From Prorocentrum cordatum (lineage: Eukaryota; Sar; Dinophyceae; Prorocentrales; Prorocentraceae), in assembly GCA_963575745.1 (NCBI GenBank), contig CAUYUJ010000890.1, positions 55,001 through 88,270 on the forward strand: 33,270 nucleotides of DNA, given 5' to 3'. The notes beneath the pieces were generated by a model. It worked only from the letters and a program-made list of their open reading frames with translations. It was not told the origin of the DNA and made no database searches. Positions 1 through 9,430 of the stretch are shown here, in pieces (the stretch's first letter is position 1; every line of letters starts with the position of its first letter). The translations under genes were made by a program, and so were the position numbers.

Positions 1-299
1 GCGAACACACAAAGAAAAAAACTAATACGTATTGCGTTGGCATAAAAATGTGTTTGGTTGATTTCTTGCGATGTTCCCATTACCAACCATTGTTGTTCAC
101 TGTGTGCTTCTGTATTTTCATCCGTGTGCTCTAATTGTATGTATGTTTCATTGTGTTGTCATACATTATTTATGTGGTATGATACGTTGCTGTGTTTTCA
201 CGGGTTTGGTATGCTTGTCGGTGTTTGTCGCTTTGTCCTTCTGAGTGTTCATGCGCGTTCCTTGCTTTCCTTGTTTTCCAAAGGATTCCTGAAATTTGT
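1..299 (+). repeat. Right-arm end of a previous unit, then T-rich left arm of repeat unit 1
   Basis: The first 45 bases are A-rich (AAAGAAAAAAACTAAT) and resemble the right arms of the later units. The rest is T-rich with recurring GTGTTCATTG and TTGTGTTGTC words, and ends with CCTTGTTTTCC at 269-279 followed by a GGATTCCTGAAATTTGTCAG lead-in to the array. The same lead-in, diverged, precedes the arrays at about 7326, 7988, 8722 and 9156. The open frame here is not supported as a gene. Confidence 0.6.
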
Positions 300-535
300 C
301 AGGGCGCCACCACATGACTCCTGATGTAAGGGAGCCACACAATGAATCCTTTGTCTTACGCCGCCACAAAAGGAATCCCCATTGCAACGCCAACACAAAA
401 AAAACCTCCTGCAGGACCGCCAGAAAAGGAATCCTGCTGCAAGGCCGCCACGAAGATAATCCTGTTGTAAGGCCGCAGTTTGCATGGCCGCCACAAAATA
501 CACACTTCTTTGTAGGGCCACCACAAAAGAAATCC
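300..535 (+). repeat. GGCCGCCACAAAA minisatellite, left half of array 1
   Basis: Roughly 29-bp units alternate GGCCGCCACAAAA with GGAATCCT and TTGTAA. Units are diverged (for example GCCACCACAAAAGAAATCC at the right edge). The array is cut at 535/536 by the LINE insertion and resumes at 6928. Joining 535 to 6936 restores a normal unit, which shows the LINE went into an existing array. Confidence 0.85.
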
Positions 536-544
536 TTTTTTTTT
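536..544 (-). other. Poly(A) tail of the LINE
   Basis: Nine T on the plus strand equal nine A at the 3' end of the minus-strand element, directly abutting a CCGCCACAAAA-type array unit. This fits target-primed reverse transcription of a polyadenylated RNA. The array unit itself has two to four T here, so the added tail may be shorter than nine. Confidence 0.65.
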
Positions 545-1889
545 GACATCAACGGCAAAAGATCCACAACTGGGCGAAGAGGTGACAGGGAGAGGTCGGC
601 CACTGCGGCTGACCCACCCACCGCATTAGCCTGACGAGCCCGAGCTCAACTCGCCTTCGCGAGGGCACGGGCACGGCGGAAAGCCCGCTCCAGCCACTCC
701 ACCTATGCGGAGAGCCGAAGCGCGCGGCGACGCAGCGGGGAACATTCCAGCAGAGCCCGCAACGTTGGGCCCCTCTGCGTCCGCTCGGTCAAGGCAGAGC
801 CGACCAGAGCCAGGCCTGGAGTGGTCAGCACCTGCCCTGTCCGGAGAGGCAGGGCCCCGGGGGCAGCCTCAAGACGGCCATCCCTCGCTGCCCCCCCACG
901 GCAGAGGATCCCACCCACGCTGCTAGAAGCAGCGGCACGCTTCCCGCCCCATTCGCCGACGGCGCCCCCCCCCCCCCCCCCCGAGGGCCAGCGGCCCCAC
1001 TCGGGGCGAGGCCGACTGCGGCCCTCGGGCGGGGCGCGCCCGCGGCACATGGAGGACCCGCGCGCCTCGACTCTGCCATTCCCTCCAGAGAAGAGGAAGA
1101 GCCAGCGGCAGAAGGTGCGGAGGCGCCGCCTGGGGTGCCCGCGAAAGCCGCCTGCCCAGGCTCTGCCTGCGCGGCCAAGCTGGCCTCTGGCCCTGGGCCA
1201 AGCAAGAACTCGGCTGCCCCCTCGCCAGCCGCGGACACACCTTCCCAGGGGGCACCGCCCGACGGTCGCAGAACGACAGAATGAGACCCCCCCCCGCCCT
1301 CGGCCCCGCCGACTCCGCCCCGCGGCACAACCCTTCAAAAGGAGGTGCATCGGACGGGCCTACATCAGCGGAGCCTGACACTCCGAGAGGCAAAAGGTGG
1401 GCAACTCGACCTCGGCCCCACTCCTCTGAGGGTGGAGCCCTTTGCCGAGGCGCCCCCAGCGCACATGCTTGCGCGGGGCCGCCAGCGGGGCGCATTTCTC
1501 AGCGAGCTTGGCCAAGCGATGTATAATACGCACACCTCTGGCGCATACAGACGAAAGACGCGTCGCTACAACCGATGAGGGCGCGCCGATGTCCGAGGCT
1601 CGACAGAGTCAAAGGCTGGGCCGTGAGGTGCCTCGAGCAATGACCAGGGACGGGCTTGACGCGCGGACGAGAACCCCTAAGACAAAGCTGGCACTGTCAA
1701 AACACTCTCGGAGGGTCGCCGACCAGGATCCAGTCGCGGCCCGACCCTCCTGCATGGGGCACCCTATCCCCAGGCGCCAAGGGGGCCCCATCCAGGTCCG
1801 CGCGGGGCCAGAGGGGGCATCACTCGAGCCGCGAGCTTTACAACAGCACGAGAGACGGCCACAAGACGCGAGACCCGCCGGTGGTCTTC
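545..1889 (-). other. GC-rich 3' part of the LINE, no recognisable protein
   Basis: About 1.3 kb lies between the RNase H end and the poly(A) tract. Open frames exist on both strands but are rich in Arg, Pro, Gly and Ala with no conserved motif, as expected for high-GC sequence. A C18 run at 965-982 is a likely site of length error. It is probably a decayed C-terminal extension plus 3' UTR of the LINE; this is inference from position. Confidence 0.45.
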
Positions 1890-2640
1890 TTCCGCGCCGT
1901 CAGGATGCAAAGACGCACCCCCCTTCGCAGCTCTGTCGGCCCAATCGCCACCCCTCCACCTGAAAAGTTCGTCGTCGTCAAGCGACAAGTCCAGCTCGAG
2001 GCGAGCCTGCACCTCATCGACACCGTCGACGGCGCCGTCGGCTGAGGCGTCTGCCTGCAACAAAAACCCGCATACACCCTGCGGCGCGAGCACTGCTCGG
2101 GCAGCAACAACGCCCAAAGTTTGAATGGGGGCCGCATGGGATCGCCCGAAGCTCGCCGTTGGCAGCGAGCTTCGCAGCGCCCCACCCCGCCCTACAAAGC
2201 TCCTTGATGGGTGACTTCCTACACGAGCCATCCACACAAAAATGTCCCCGACCAGCTGTTGCCCCACGTCCGCGCGCACGGCGAATCCACTGGAAATGTC
2301 AAGAGGCGTGTCAGACCCAGGCCCGGCGTCAGAAAACCTAAACACGTGCTCCGAAAACGCCTCGCCCTGGCCAAACGGGCGCGGCCGCCACTTTCCAGGG
2401 CGAGGGACCAATCCAGTGTCCGACCGAAGCTGCTCGAGGGCCGTCAAGGGCACCAACTCTTTCCTCAAGTCCTCGCACGACGAGCACCCCCAAAGACGGC
2501 GACAGATGGCATCCCACGGCAGCCCGCACCGCGGGCGCACGTCATCCACCAGGTAGCCCGCGGCTAGCGCGCGGGCCAGCGGCCAGACCGCACCGCAGCA
2601 GACAGCGTGGATACACCCTTTCTCCAGAGCCGAAAACATC
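1890..2640 (-). pseudogene. LINE RNase H domain, degenerate
   Basis: RNase H removes the RNA strand of the RNA-DNA hybrid made during retrotransposition. On the minus strand a Cys/Trp segment (C-G-L-P-W-D...R-R-L-W-G-C, about 2528-2478) matches the zinc-like stretch that often precedes RNase H in these elements. An FSDAGPGSD segment (about 2336-2310) stands where a TDGS-type first catalytic Asp is expected, followed by GFAVRAD. Near the end GGDWADRAAKGGASLH (about 1952-1905) matches the GNxxADxxA...H terminal motif. The middle of the domain is poorly readable in this frame, so a frame change or decay is likely. Family assignment rests on motif order only. Confidence 0.6.
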
Positions 2641-2699
2641 TTGGACGGCAAAGCCTCCAGCACAACATCGTAGCACAGCCTGTTGTCCTGGGCGCACTT

Positions 2700-3168
2700 G
2701 GCCACCGCCTCCCTCTCGAGGAGCCTGCAAGAGGATTCGCAGAGGACCTTCTCGAGCAAGGCAGGGGGAGGCGAGAGTAAAAGAGAAGGGGGCCCCCAGG
2801 TCGTCAACCACACCGAACGGATGAGACATAGACCAGTTGAGCTCGGCAAGAGACAACCGCGCGGCCCCCGAAGGGCCCCGCGCAGCTCGCCAGCTGGGGC
2901 AAGGCCCACTGAAGGCCTGGGCCCGGACATCCCGCATGACATCCCATGCGAAGGCATGGGGGGTGGCGGAGGTGCGTCTAAGCCACACTTCGCGCGCGCA
3001 GCGCAGAATGGGAGCAGCGGCGCCGAACCACGTCGGGCCCCCCTCCAATCGCAGTAGCGAGCATAGAGACCGCCCACCTGCGGAGGGCTTCAAAGTGGCG
3101 CCAGCCAAGCGCCGAACTTTGGCCAGCTCACCGCCAGAGAACCAGTGGACCTCGCAACCGCACTGCAA
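2700..3168 (-). pseudogene. LINE reverse transcriptase thumb/connection region
   Basis: This minus-strand frame carries an LEGGPTWFGAAAPILRCAREVW-like segment (about 3051-2983; shown in part: GPTWFGAAAPILRCAREVW). It resembles the region after the palm in LINE polymerases, where a conserved W lies near DP and PI motifs. It is in a different frame from the palm upstream (3337-4050) and overlaps a different frame used by the RNase H downstream. No catalytic residues are expected here. The assignment is by position between palm and RNase H and by coding-like composition. Confidence 0.45.
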
Positions 3169-3336
3169 CGCGGGGAGGACCCCCGCAAGTAAAATCCTTC
3201 GGGCCCTGCGGCCGAGGACGGCCTTGCGGCGCCGACGACGGCCAGCCCGCCTGGCCGCCGTAGCAGCCCTGGACTCGAGTCCGGCACTTCGGCCCCGAAT
3301 CCCCCAGCGCCCCCCCCAGCGTCGTTGATCCCGAGG

Positions 3337-4050
3337 TTAGTCGCCGACTCGCTGCTCTCCGCCCGACCCACTAAGCCCCTGGACAACCGAATCCCCCGAA
3401 CCGACAGCCCCAAGCCCAGCGTCGCCAATATAGACGCCCAGGGACATGCGCGAGGGGATCGACACCGCATCGAACGCACCCAAGCCAAAAACACGCATCA
3501 TCGTCGCGGCGAAACGGCAGCCAGCCACCACACCTCGGAGGGCGCACTGCATTGGCGCCACCGTGGACGCCAGCACCATGCACCCCCTCCTCGGTACGCC
3601 GCCAAGCAGACAGCCGCGACGGCGGGGCGAAATCGGTGCTGATGGCAACGGCATTCGAGCAGGGAAAGAGTGACCTGCTCGTAGAACTGAAGCATGTCCC
3701 AGAGGATGGCGGCAGCCTCTTCTCCTCGATTCTTGCTGGCCTCGGACGGAAAACATCGGCACCGCACAACGTCCTGGGCCCCCTTGAATTTCCCCGCAGC
3801 CCAGCAGGGCCTCTCGTTGGCGGTCCCCCACTGAACAACGATGTATCTTCGCGCCTTGGCCCACGGCCCGAAGGGGCTCCCGAGGGCCCCAATGGGTCGA
3901 AAGCCCGAGGCAGGTTTGGCGAACAAGGCCACGATGAGGGCCCTAAGCTGGCTGGGGAGCACCCCCGAGGTTTCAACCAAAGACAAACTTTGGGCCCGGG
4001 CCTCCAGGGCCCCGTCCGACAGGTGAGAATAGCGTCGCACGCGGAAGCCA
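3337..4050 (-). pseudogene. LINE reverse transcriptase palm/fingers, catalytic YIDD changed to YIGD
   Basis: The reverse transcriptase copies element RNA into DNA at the nicked target. The minus strand shows LPSQLRALIVALFAKP then FRPIGALGSPFGPWAKAR (about 3956-3849), a LWDMLQFYE helix (about 3704-3678), AGCRFA (3525-3508) and LGVYIGDAGLGAVG. These match in order the finger, palm and catalytic boxes of LINE reverse transcriptases. The catalytic box at 3432-3421 reads YIGD where YIDD is expected, a single GAC to GGC change that removes the first catalytic Asp. The upstream and downstream motifs lie in two frames, so at least one frameshift falls near 3540-3690. The copy cannot be active as written. 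Confidence 0.8.
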
Positions 4051-4144
4051 CCCAGCCCCACTGCAGTCCGACTAGAGAACTTGCGCGAAACGGAACGAAT
4101 GCACGACGCCGACAGGAGCGGGAGAGGGACGTTCAGGGACCCTC

Positions 4145-4960
4145 TAACCCCAGGCCCCCTTATCGGCGGCCTTCCAGAGGCCCCAAAACCTGACCGACTT
4201 GGCACGCAAAAGTTCGCAAGGGTCCGAAACAGCCGATCCGAACTTGGACGAGGTCGTGGTCGGGCGCCACGCCACAGGGCCCACCGCGACTTGATGCACC
4301 ATTCTAACTCCGCGGCTGACCCCGTCCAACAGCCACGAACTCCAATCCTTCTTCGATTGGATCTGAAGAAACTGGCTGGCAGCCTCGAGCTGCAGCGCCA
4401 CGGAAGACGCCAGCTGGACACACACCTGCCACACCTGAGCGTCGGCAGGCTGTGCGAGCCACGCGCGAGCCGCCTCCTGACCCACAGAGAAAGTGGTGGC
4501 GAAGTCCCCGTGGCGGCGTTGGATAAAGGCGGTAAAGGTGTTGAGGATGGAGCTACAGGGGGCGTGGTCAGCCCGAGCTTCAACGCTGCCTAGAAAAGCG
4601 CAGACCGTCGCATGAAGCCACCTGGCGGCGCGCAGGACAGGGCACCTGGGGTGCCCTCCGTTCGGCCCGAAAACAAGCCCCAACCGCAACTGAACATCCT
4701 TCCCTCTGGCACCAGGGAGGGGCAGCTCTACCCCCGTGGTCTCACAGAGCTCCCGTTCCCAAGTGTTCGCCCACCCTTTATGCGCCTTGGAAAACGCAGA
4801 ATCGACCGCGACCCACTGCCTAGCCCGGGCCCTCTGGAGGCCCTGATCCACGAGGTCCCAGACGCGATCGCACCCGGGCGGCTCGCGCATCGAACCGATC
4901 GGGGGGCCCACGGGGATTTGCGGGGGCCCCCGAAAGGACAGCGATCGCAAGCAGGCCAGA
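4145..4960 (-). pseudogene. LINE linker between endonuclease and reverse transcriptase
   Basis: One open minus-strand frame continues from the endonuclease C-terminus into this stretch. It contains coding-like segments such as CDRVWDLVDQGLQRARARQW, HGDFATTFSVGQEAARAWLA and KDWSSWLLDGVSRGVRMVHQ. The W-x-x-WLLDG-x-x-x-G segment resembles the linker that precedes the polymerase in related dinoflagellate LINEs. The frame ends at 4144 and the polymerase motifs appear in another frame below about 4050. Confidence 0.6.
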
Positions 4961-5670
4961 CCAGCGAGGAACACCAGATCCACAGGCCGGCGCGGGTAAA
5001 AAGCAGCCGATCGATTCAGCCCAACTGAGCACTCGGCTTTGGCAAGTCCTGCCGACAGGACGAAAAAATCGATCTTCCGGAGGCGATCTCGCTGGGAAGC
5101 AGGCGCGCCCCATCGGTGCACGCGACCTGGGCCTCGAGGTTCTGGCGGAACTCCGAAGAGATCAAATCGTCTGGGCCCAGGCTGAAGTCGCCACCCAGCA
5201 AGACCGGCAAACCCGCCGTGAAGAGTTTCGAGCCCAGCGCACTAAGCAGCTCCAAGTTGTCCTCAGACAGCCCTTCGCAATCGCGAAGAGAGCACGCGCT
5301 GACCAAATAACGCTGGCCCCCAGGAGGGCGGGCCATGGCTGCGAAGACCCTCGGACCCGAAAGCAAGAGCCAATTGGGGGCCGAGTGTAGGCCCATGCAT
5401 CTACGGGCCAAAATGGCCACCCCCGAGGAGGGCCTCCTCCTGAGCCCGTGGCCGGGCACTGAATGCGCAGGAAAATTGGGCGAACGCAGCAAACCTCGAT
5501 TCAAACAATCCCCCTGCAGATATCCTCAACGCGACCACCACCAACATCAAACTTGATCTGCAGGAGGGGTCTGATGCGCAGGCTGGGCTTGGCCGGCGGC
5601 GCCTGCACATCGCGCAGCGCCTGCGCGCACTCGCTGAAACAAATCCACGCGCGACTGGCCTTCGGACCAG
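4961..5670 (-). pseudogene. LINE AP-type endonuclease (endonuclease/exonuclease/phosphatase fold), truncated by the gap
   Basis: The endonuclease nicks target DNA to prime reverse transcription. Minus-strand motifs in order are SGVAILAR (5426-5403), RYLVSACSL, LPVLLGGDFSLGP (about 5207-5169; the GGDFN-type metal-binding box) and then, after a frame change near 5090-5120, IDFFVLSAGLAKAE and YPRRPVDLVF (the C-terminal PHRPV-like box). The N-terminal part toward 5670 is spread over more than one frame and is cut by the run of N. The GGDF box is intact except that Asn is replaced by Ser. Confidence 0.75.
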
Positions 5671-5770
5671 NNNNNNNNNNNNNNNNNNNNNNNNNNNNNN
5701 NNNNNNNNNNNNNNNNNNNNNNNNNNNNNNNNNNNNNNNNNNNNNNNNNNNNNNNNNNNNNNNNNNNNNN
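5671..5770. other. Assembly gap (100 N)
   Basis: Exactly 100 undetermined bases, the usual placeholder for a gap of unknown size. It falls in the LINE between the zinc-finger frame and the endonuclease, so the missing sequence probably includes the endonuclease N-terminus. Confidence 0.98.
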
Positions 5771-6088
5771 GACGATGTGTTGCACGCGGTTGCTGTGGTG
5801 TACATCGGCGGCGAGGTGTACACAGGCGCTGTGGTGAACGCGGGCACTGTGATGTACACGGGCGTTGTCGTGCATATCGCCACCTACATGTTCGTGCTAC
5901 CCGTCCTCCGTCATTCCTGAGCATTCCCAGACGCCGCCGGCGCAAAACGTGACGTCATCGAGAACCCCCCTTCCCCCTCTCCCCCAAATGATGGCCGTCA
6001 TCGGCCCGGATCTAAAAACAGGCTCCAGCCGCGTCCGCGCGCACGACGACGATAAGCGACGAGCGACGAACCACGAGCGACGACGACG

Positions 6089-6135
<47 letters not shown>

Positions 6136-6240
6136 CTGCGGACCAGACACCTATGCGGATTCCTACGCGGACACCTACGCGGATCCCAATGCGCACGGCG
6201 GCAGTGCCCGGAGCGCACTGGGGGGGGAGCGTTACGTCAT
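5771..6240. repeat. Low-complexity stretch next to the gap
   Basis: It contains an imperfect GTG-TAC-type repeat (5780-5880), an (ACG)n run at about 6086-6134 and imperfect copies of CCTACGCGGA (6150-6190). No LINE motif is visible. It may be part of the LINE or sequence wrongly joined at the gap. Confidence 0.6.
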
Positions 6241-6742
6241 AGGGGGGGGGCAGCGGGGGCCATGACGCCCGTCATGCCCCAAGCAACAAAGAAACGGGCT
6301 CTTGCGGGTCTGGGACCAAGGCATGAGGCTGCTGCTGCTGCCCGCTGCCCTGGCCGCCCGCCGAACTCTAGCTACCAGGCTGGCCCGCGCCGCCTGGGGG
6401 CCCACGCCGCGGCCAAGACCATGGGCCCGGGCCTGGACCCCACTACCCGCCCCCGCCAAAGCACGGCATCTGCGGGCCGACTACGAACGGCGAGCGAACC
6501 TGAGGGGCGACTCCCTGAGCCCAGACACCAGCAGGACGAGCGGGAGCAGCCAAAGGAACACCACCATGATACGGACCTTTGCAATTCCTGCACGACATCG
6601 AGGAGAACGGATTCTTCCCACAACCGCAATTGGTGCACAGCCACATAGAACCCTGGATAGCGCCGCTTCCTGCGACCCCCCCTTCGCCGCCCTGCCCCCC
6701 AAGGTGCCGCGCGACGCGCCCAGGGCGTCCGCGAGAAACCAT
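6232..6742 (-). pseudogene. LINE ORF1-like protein with RanBP2-type zinc finger
   Basis: The first Met codon supported after the spliced leader is at 6742, leaving about 164 nt of 5' UTR. Roughly 30 residues later comes a zinc finger (6646-6563): W-L-C-T-N-C-G-C, then eight to eleven residues, then C-R-N-C-K-G-P-Y. This is the W-x-C-x(2,4)-C...C-x2-C layout of RanBP2 fingers, which bind single-stranded RNA or proteins. The frame ends at 6443 in a Gly-rich stretch, and a second frame rich in Ala, Arg and Ser carries on to 6232, so a frameshift near 6445 is likely. The function in the element (RNA binding or nucleoprotein assembly) is inference. Confidence 0.6.
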
Positions 6743-6905
6743 AGGCCACGAGCACTTGGAAGAACTGTGAAAAAGTTGAGGCAAGCCCCATACAGTAGCC
6801 GAACTAACTGCATGCACGAAAGAAAGTGGCCCGGGGAAACCAGGACGTGGCGGGGCCGCAAATCCCCTCGCCAGCGAAGCCAAACCCTGAGCGAAACGCT
6901 GCGGA

Positions 6906-6927
6906 CTTGAGCCAAGCTGGCTACGGA
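6906..6927 (-). promoter_or_regulatory. Dinoflagellate spliced-leader (DinoSL) relic at the LINE 5' end
   Basis: The minus strand reads T-CCGTAGCCA-GC-TTGGCTCAAG. The conserved 22-nt DinoSL is D-CCGTAGCCA-TT-TTGGCTCAAG, so 20 of 22 positions match. Trans-splicing adds this leader to nuclear mRNAs in dinoflagellates, so its presence in DNA at the 5' edge shows the inserted copy came from a trans-spliced transcript. It sits exactly where array sequence resumes. Only one leader copy is present, so there is no sign of repeated retroposition cycles. Confidence 0.88.
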
Positions 6928-7075
6928 AAAAGTCCTTCTGTAAGGCCGCCACAAAAAAAAATGTGCACGACCACCAATTAGTTTTCGGCAGTCAGCCGCG
7001 GAAAACAAGGACAGCAAGGAAAAACAAGGAAAACAAGAAAGCACAAAGCAAATTAATGAACAACATAAAGAGCTT
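6928..7075 (+). repeat. Right half of array 1 and right arm of unit 1
   Basis: The array resumes with GTAAGGCCGCCACAAAA and then passes into CAATTAGTTTTCGGCAGTC, AGCCGCGGAAAACAAGG and further A-rich AAGGAAAAACAAGG copies. The GGAAAACAAGG motif is the inverted partner of CCTTGTTTTCC at 269-279. Confidence 0.75.
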
Positions 7076-7722
7076 CATTTGTTCATGAATATGGACTGAC
7101 TGTTATTTATGTTTGCTGTGTGTTCATCGGAAGTCATTGATGTTCGTTTCCCCTGCTGTGTTCTGCGTGTGTTCTTCCATTGTGTTGTCAAAAACAACTA
7201 TTGGTGTTCATTGTTTTAGGTGCGTCTGCACAATATGTTTATGTGTTTCATTGTCTTTTGTTGTGTTGTCCTTATTTCTCTTGTGTTGCAATATTTTCTT
7301 GTTTTCTGGACGGCTTCCGGAGCTTGTCAGGCAGCCATAAGAAGAATCCTTGTTGCAAGGCCGCCACAAAATGAAGAAGGCCACCACAACAGGAATATTC
7401 GTTCTAAGGCCGCCACAAAAAGAAATCCTCTTGTAATGCCACCACAGGGACTCCTGTTGTGAGCCCGCAACAAAGAGAATCCTGGTGCAAGGCCGCCACA
7501 TAAGGAATCCTTGTGTTGGGCAGCCACAGAAGAAATCGTTTTGTAGGACCGCCACTGAAAAATCCATGTTCAAGGCCGCCACAAAAGGAATCCGTTTGCA
7601 AGGCCGCCACAAAAAGAGCCCTGTTGTAAGGCCACCGAAAAGTTGTCGGCAACCGCCCGCGGAAAACAACGAAAAAACAGTAGAAACAATGAAGCATACC
7701 TAAAGAAATGAAAGCCAAGTAA
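7076..7722 (+). repeat. Repeat unit 2: T-rich arm, GGCCGCCACAAAA array, A-rich arm
   Basis: The left arm (7076-7325) is T-rich with GTGTTCATTG words and ends in TTCTTGTTTTCTGGACGGC. The array (about 7326-7640) holds around ten diverged units. The right arm (7641-7722) has GTTGTCGGCAACCGCCCGCG followed by GAAAACAACG. Minus-strand frames through the array give repeating FVAAL/FCGGL peptides, which are a by-product of the repeat. Confidence 0.75.
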
Positions 7723-8440
7723 ATGTTGTATTGTCAGAAATGTTATGTGATGTGCATTGCTTCTTGCCGCCTTATTATGGAAGTTCCTTTGATTGTCATT
7801 TACGCTGTTAGTTCTCATAGGGTGTCTTTAGTTTTCTGTGTTTACCGTCATGTGTTCATTCGAGTTGTTTGGTTGTCATTGTTTTTGCTTTTGCTACGCG
7901 TTCACACTACGTTTATGGATTCATTGTTTTTCGTTGCGTTACTCGTGATATTAGATTTCTTCATCGTTTCCCTTGCTTTCCAGACGGTTTCCACCACAGA
8001 AGAAATCCTTTCTCAAGGCCGCCACAGAACGAAACCTGTTGTCAGGCCGCCAAGAGAAGAATATGTTTATTAAGGCCGCCATACAAAGAATCCTTTTGTA
8101 AGGCCGCCACAGAAAGACTCCTTTTGCAAGGCCGCCACAAAAATAATCATTTCGTAACGCCGCCACAAAAGGAATCCGTTGACAACGCCGCCACAAAACG
8201 CATCCTTTCGCAAGGCCGCGATAAACGAAACATGTGTGAAAGGCCGACACAAAAAGGATCCTTTGGTAGGGCCACCACAGAAAGATTTGTTTGCAAGGCC
8301 GCCACAAAGAGATCCTTCTGCAAGGCCGCCATGCAAAGTATTCTCTTGTAAGGCCGCCAGTCAGCTTTGGGATGCCAGCCGCGGAGAACAAGGAAAACAA
8401 GGAAACCATAACGTGATTCAAAGAAAAACAATATAAGTAT
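7723..8440 (+). repeat. Repeat unit 3: T-rich arm, array, A-rich arm
   Basis: The left arm runs 7723-7987 and ends with CCCTTGCTTTCCAGACGG. The array (about 7988-8352) has about thirteen units, among the most regular in the window. The right arm has CAGTCAGCTTTGGGATGCC, then CAGCCGCGGAGAACAAGG and GAAAACAAGG. Confidence 0.75.
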
Positions 8441-9000
8441 TTTATGTTCATACATGGTCTTCAATTGTCATTGATTGTTGCTGTGGTTTCGTAAGCTGTT
8501 ATTGGTGTTCATTCCGTTTTTTTATATGCTGTCTTGTCATAAAAGGTATGTCGTGTTCGATGTGTTGTTCCTTGTGTTTTCATGAATGCCATTCGGTTGT
8601 CATTGTGTTTCGTCAGATGTTTTCACGTTTGTTTTGCTGGTCCTTGTTGATCGCTGTGTTTCCCTGGTGTTTCGTGCTGTTCTTTGTTTCCATGTTTTCT
8701 GAAGGGTGTCCGAACTGCGTCAGGCCGCCACAAAATTAATACGTGTGTAAGGCCGCCACACATGTAATCCTTTCGTAATGCCGCCATACCGAAATCCTCT
8801 TTGCAAGGCCGGCACAAGAGAAATTGCTGTATAAAGTAGCCACAAAAATAATATTATTGTACGGCAGCCACGACAAGAATCTTTATGTAAGGCCGCCAAT
8901 CAGTTTTCGACAGCCCGATGCGGAAAACAGGGATTACAATGGAAAGCAAGGAGAACACAGCGCAAAATCGATGAAAAACATAATAAGTGTTTGCGCTTTC
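8441..9000 (+). repeat. Repeat unit 4: T-rich arm, short array, A-rich arm
   Basis: The left arm ends with TTTCCATGTTTTCTGAAGGG then CCGAACTGCGTCAGGCCGCC. The array (about 8722-8900) has about six diverged units. The right arm begins CCGCCAATCAGTTTTCGACA and continues GCGGAAAACAGGG and GGAAAGCAAGG. Confidence 0.72.
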
Positions 9001-9430
9001 GGAAATCAGAATTGATGTTCATTGTGTGTGTTTTTGTGTTGCCATAGGTGCCCATTGGTGGTAATTGCTTGCTGTTGTCTTTTCATCGGCTTCCTTGAAT
9101 TTACTGTGGTTCCATCTTGTTTTCATATTACCCGTGAGGGCTTCCGAACTTTGGCAGGCCGCCACAAAAGGAATCCCTGTGCAAGGCCGCCAAGCAAAGA
9201 ATCCTGTTCTAGGCCCGCCACAAAGAAATCCTTGCATAAGGCAACCACAAAGGGAAACATGTTGTAAGGCGGCCACAACACGCATCCTTCATGTAAGGCC
9301 GCCACAAAGAGGAATCCCTTTTGTAAGGACGCCCCAACAAATATCCGTTTGCAAGGCCGCCACCAACCAGTGTCCCTGTTTCCAACTCGCCACGCAAGCT
9401 TGTTTTGTGAAAAGGTCGCCACACAAGAAA
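9001..9430 (+). repeat. Repeat unit 5: T-rich arm and array, right arm missing or decayed
   Basis: The left arm ends with CGTGAGGGCTTCCGAACTTT and GGCAGGCCGCCACAAAA. The array (9156 to about 9385) fades into diverged units ending near 9430. No GGAAAACAAGG arm follows, so this unit is truncated or its arm has mutated beyond recognition. Confidence 0.68.

Larger units (their letters stand above)
536..6927 (-). mobile_element. Non-LTR retrotransposon (LINE), probably full length, decayed
   Basis: Read on the minus strand, the element starts with a spliced-leader relic (6927-6906), then a RanBP2-like zinc-finger frame, an AP-type endonuclease, a reverse transcriptase, an RNase H, a GC-rich 3' part and a nine-base poly(A) tract (544-536). 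The target array continues on both sides with imperfect target-site copies (AAAAGAAATCC at 525-535, AAAAAGTCC at 6927-6935). Domain order and motifs are visible directly; the LINE class is established knowledge. The coding region switches frame several times, so it is a pseudo-element, although some frame changes could be assembly errors around homopolymers. A 100-N gap interrupts it, so the true length is unknown. Confidence 0.85.

Noticed and set aside
703-1495. Overlapping GC-rich frames on both strands near the LINE 3' end
   Set aside because: High GC lowers stop frequency; the peptides are Arg/Pro/Gly/Ala-rich with no motif.
7208-7669. Minus-strand frames with repeating FVAAL and FCGGL peptides in the GGCCGCCACAAAA arrays
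   Set aside because: The unit is about 29 bp, so repeats shift frame, and several frames are open at once. This is repeat-derived, not a repeat protein.
7326-9430. CRISPR-like layout of the GGCCGCCACAAAA arrays
   Set aside because: Units are diverged, the intervening bases are themselves repeats (AATCC, TTGTAA), and no cas genes exist. The setting is eukaryotic.
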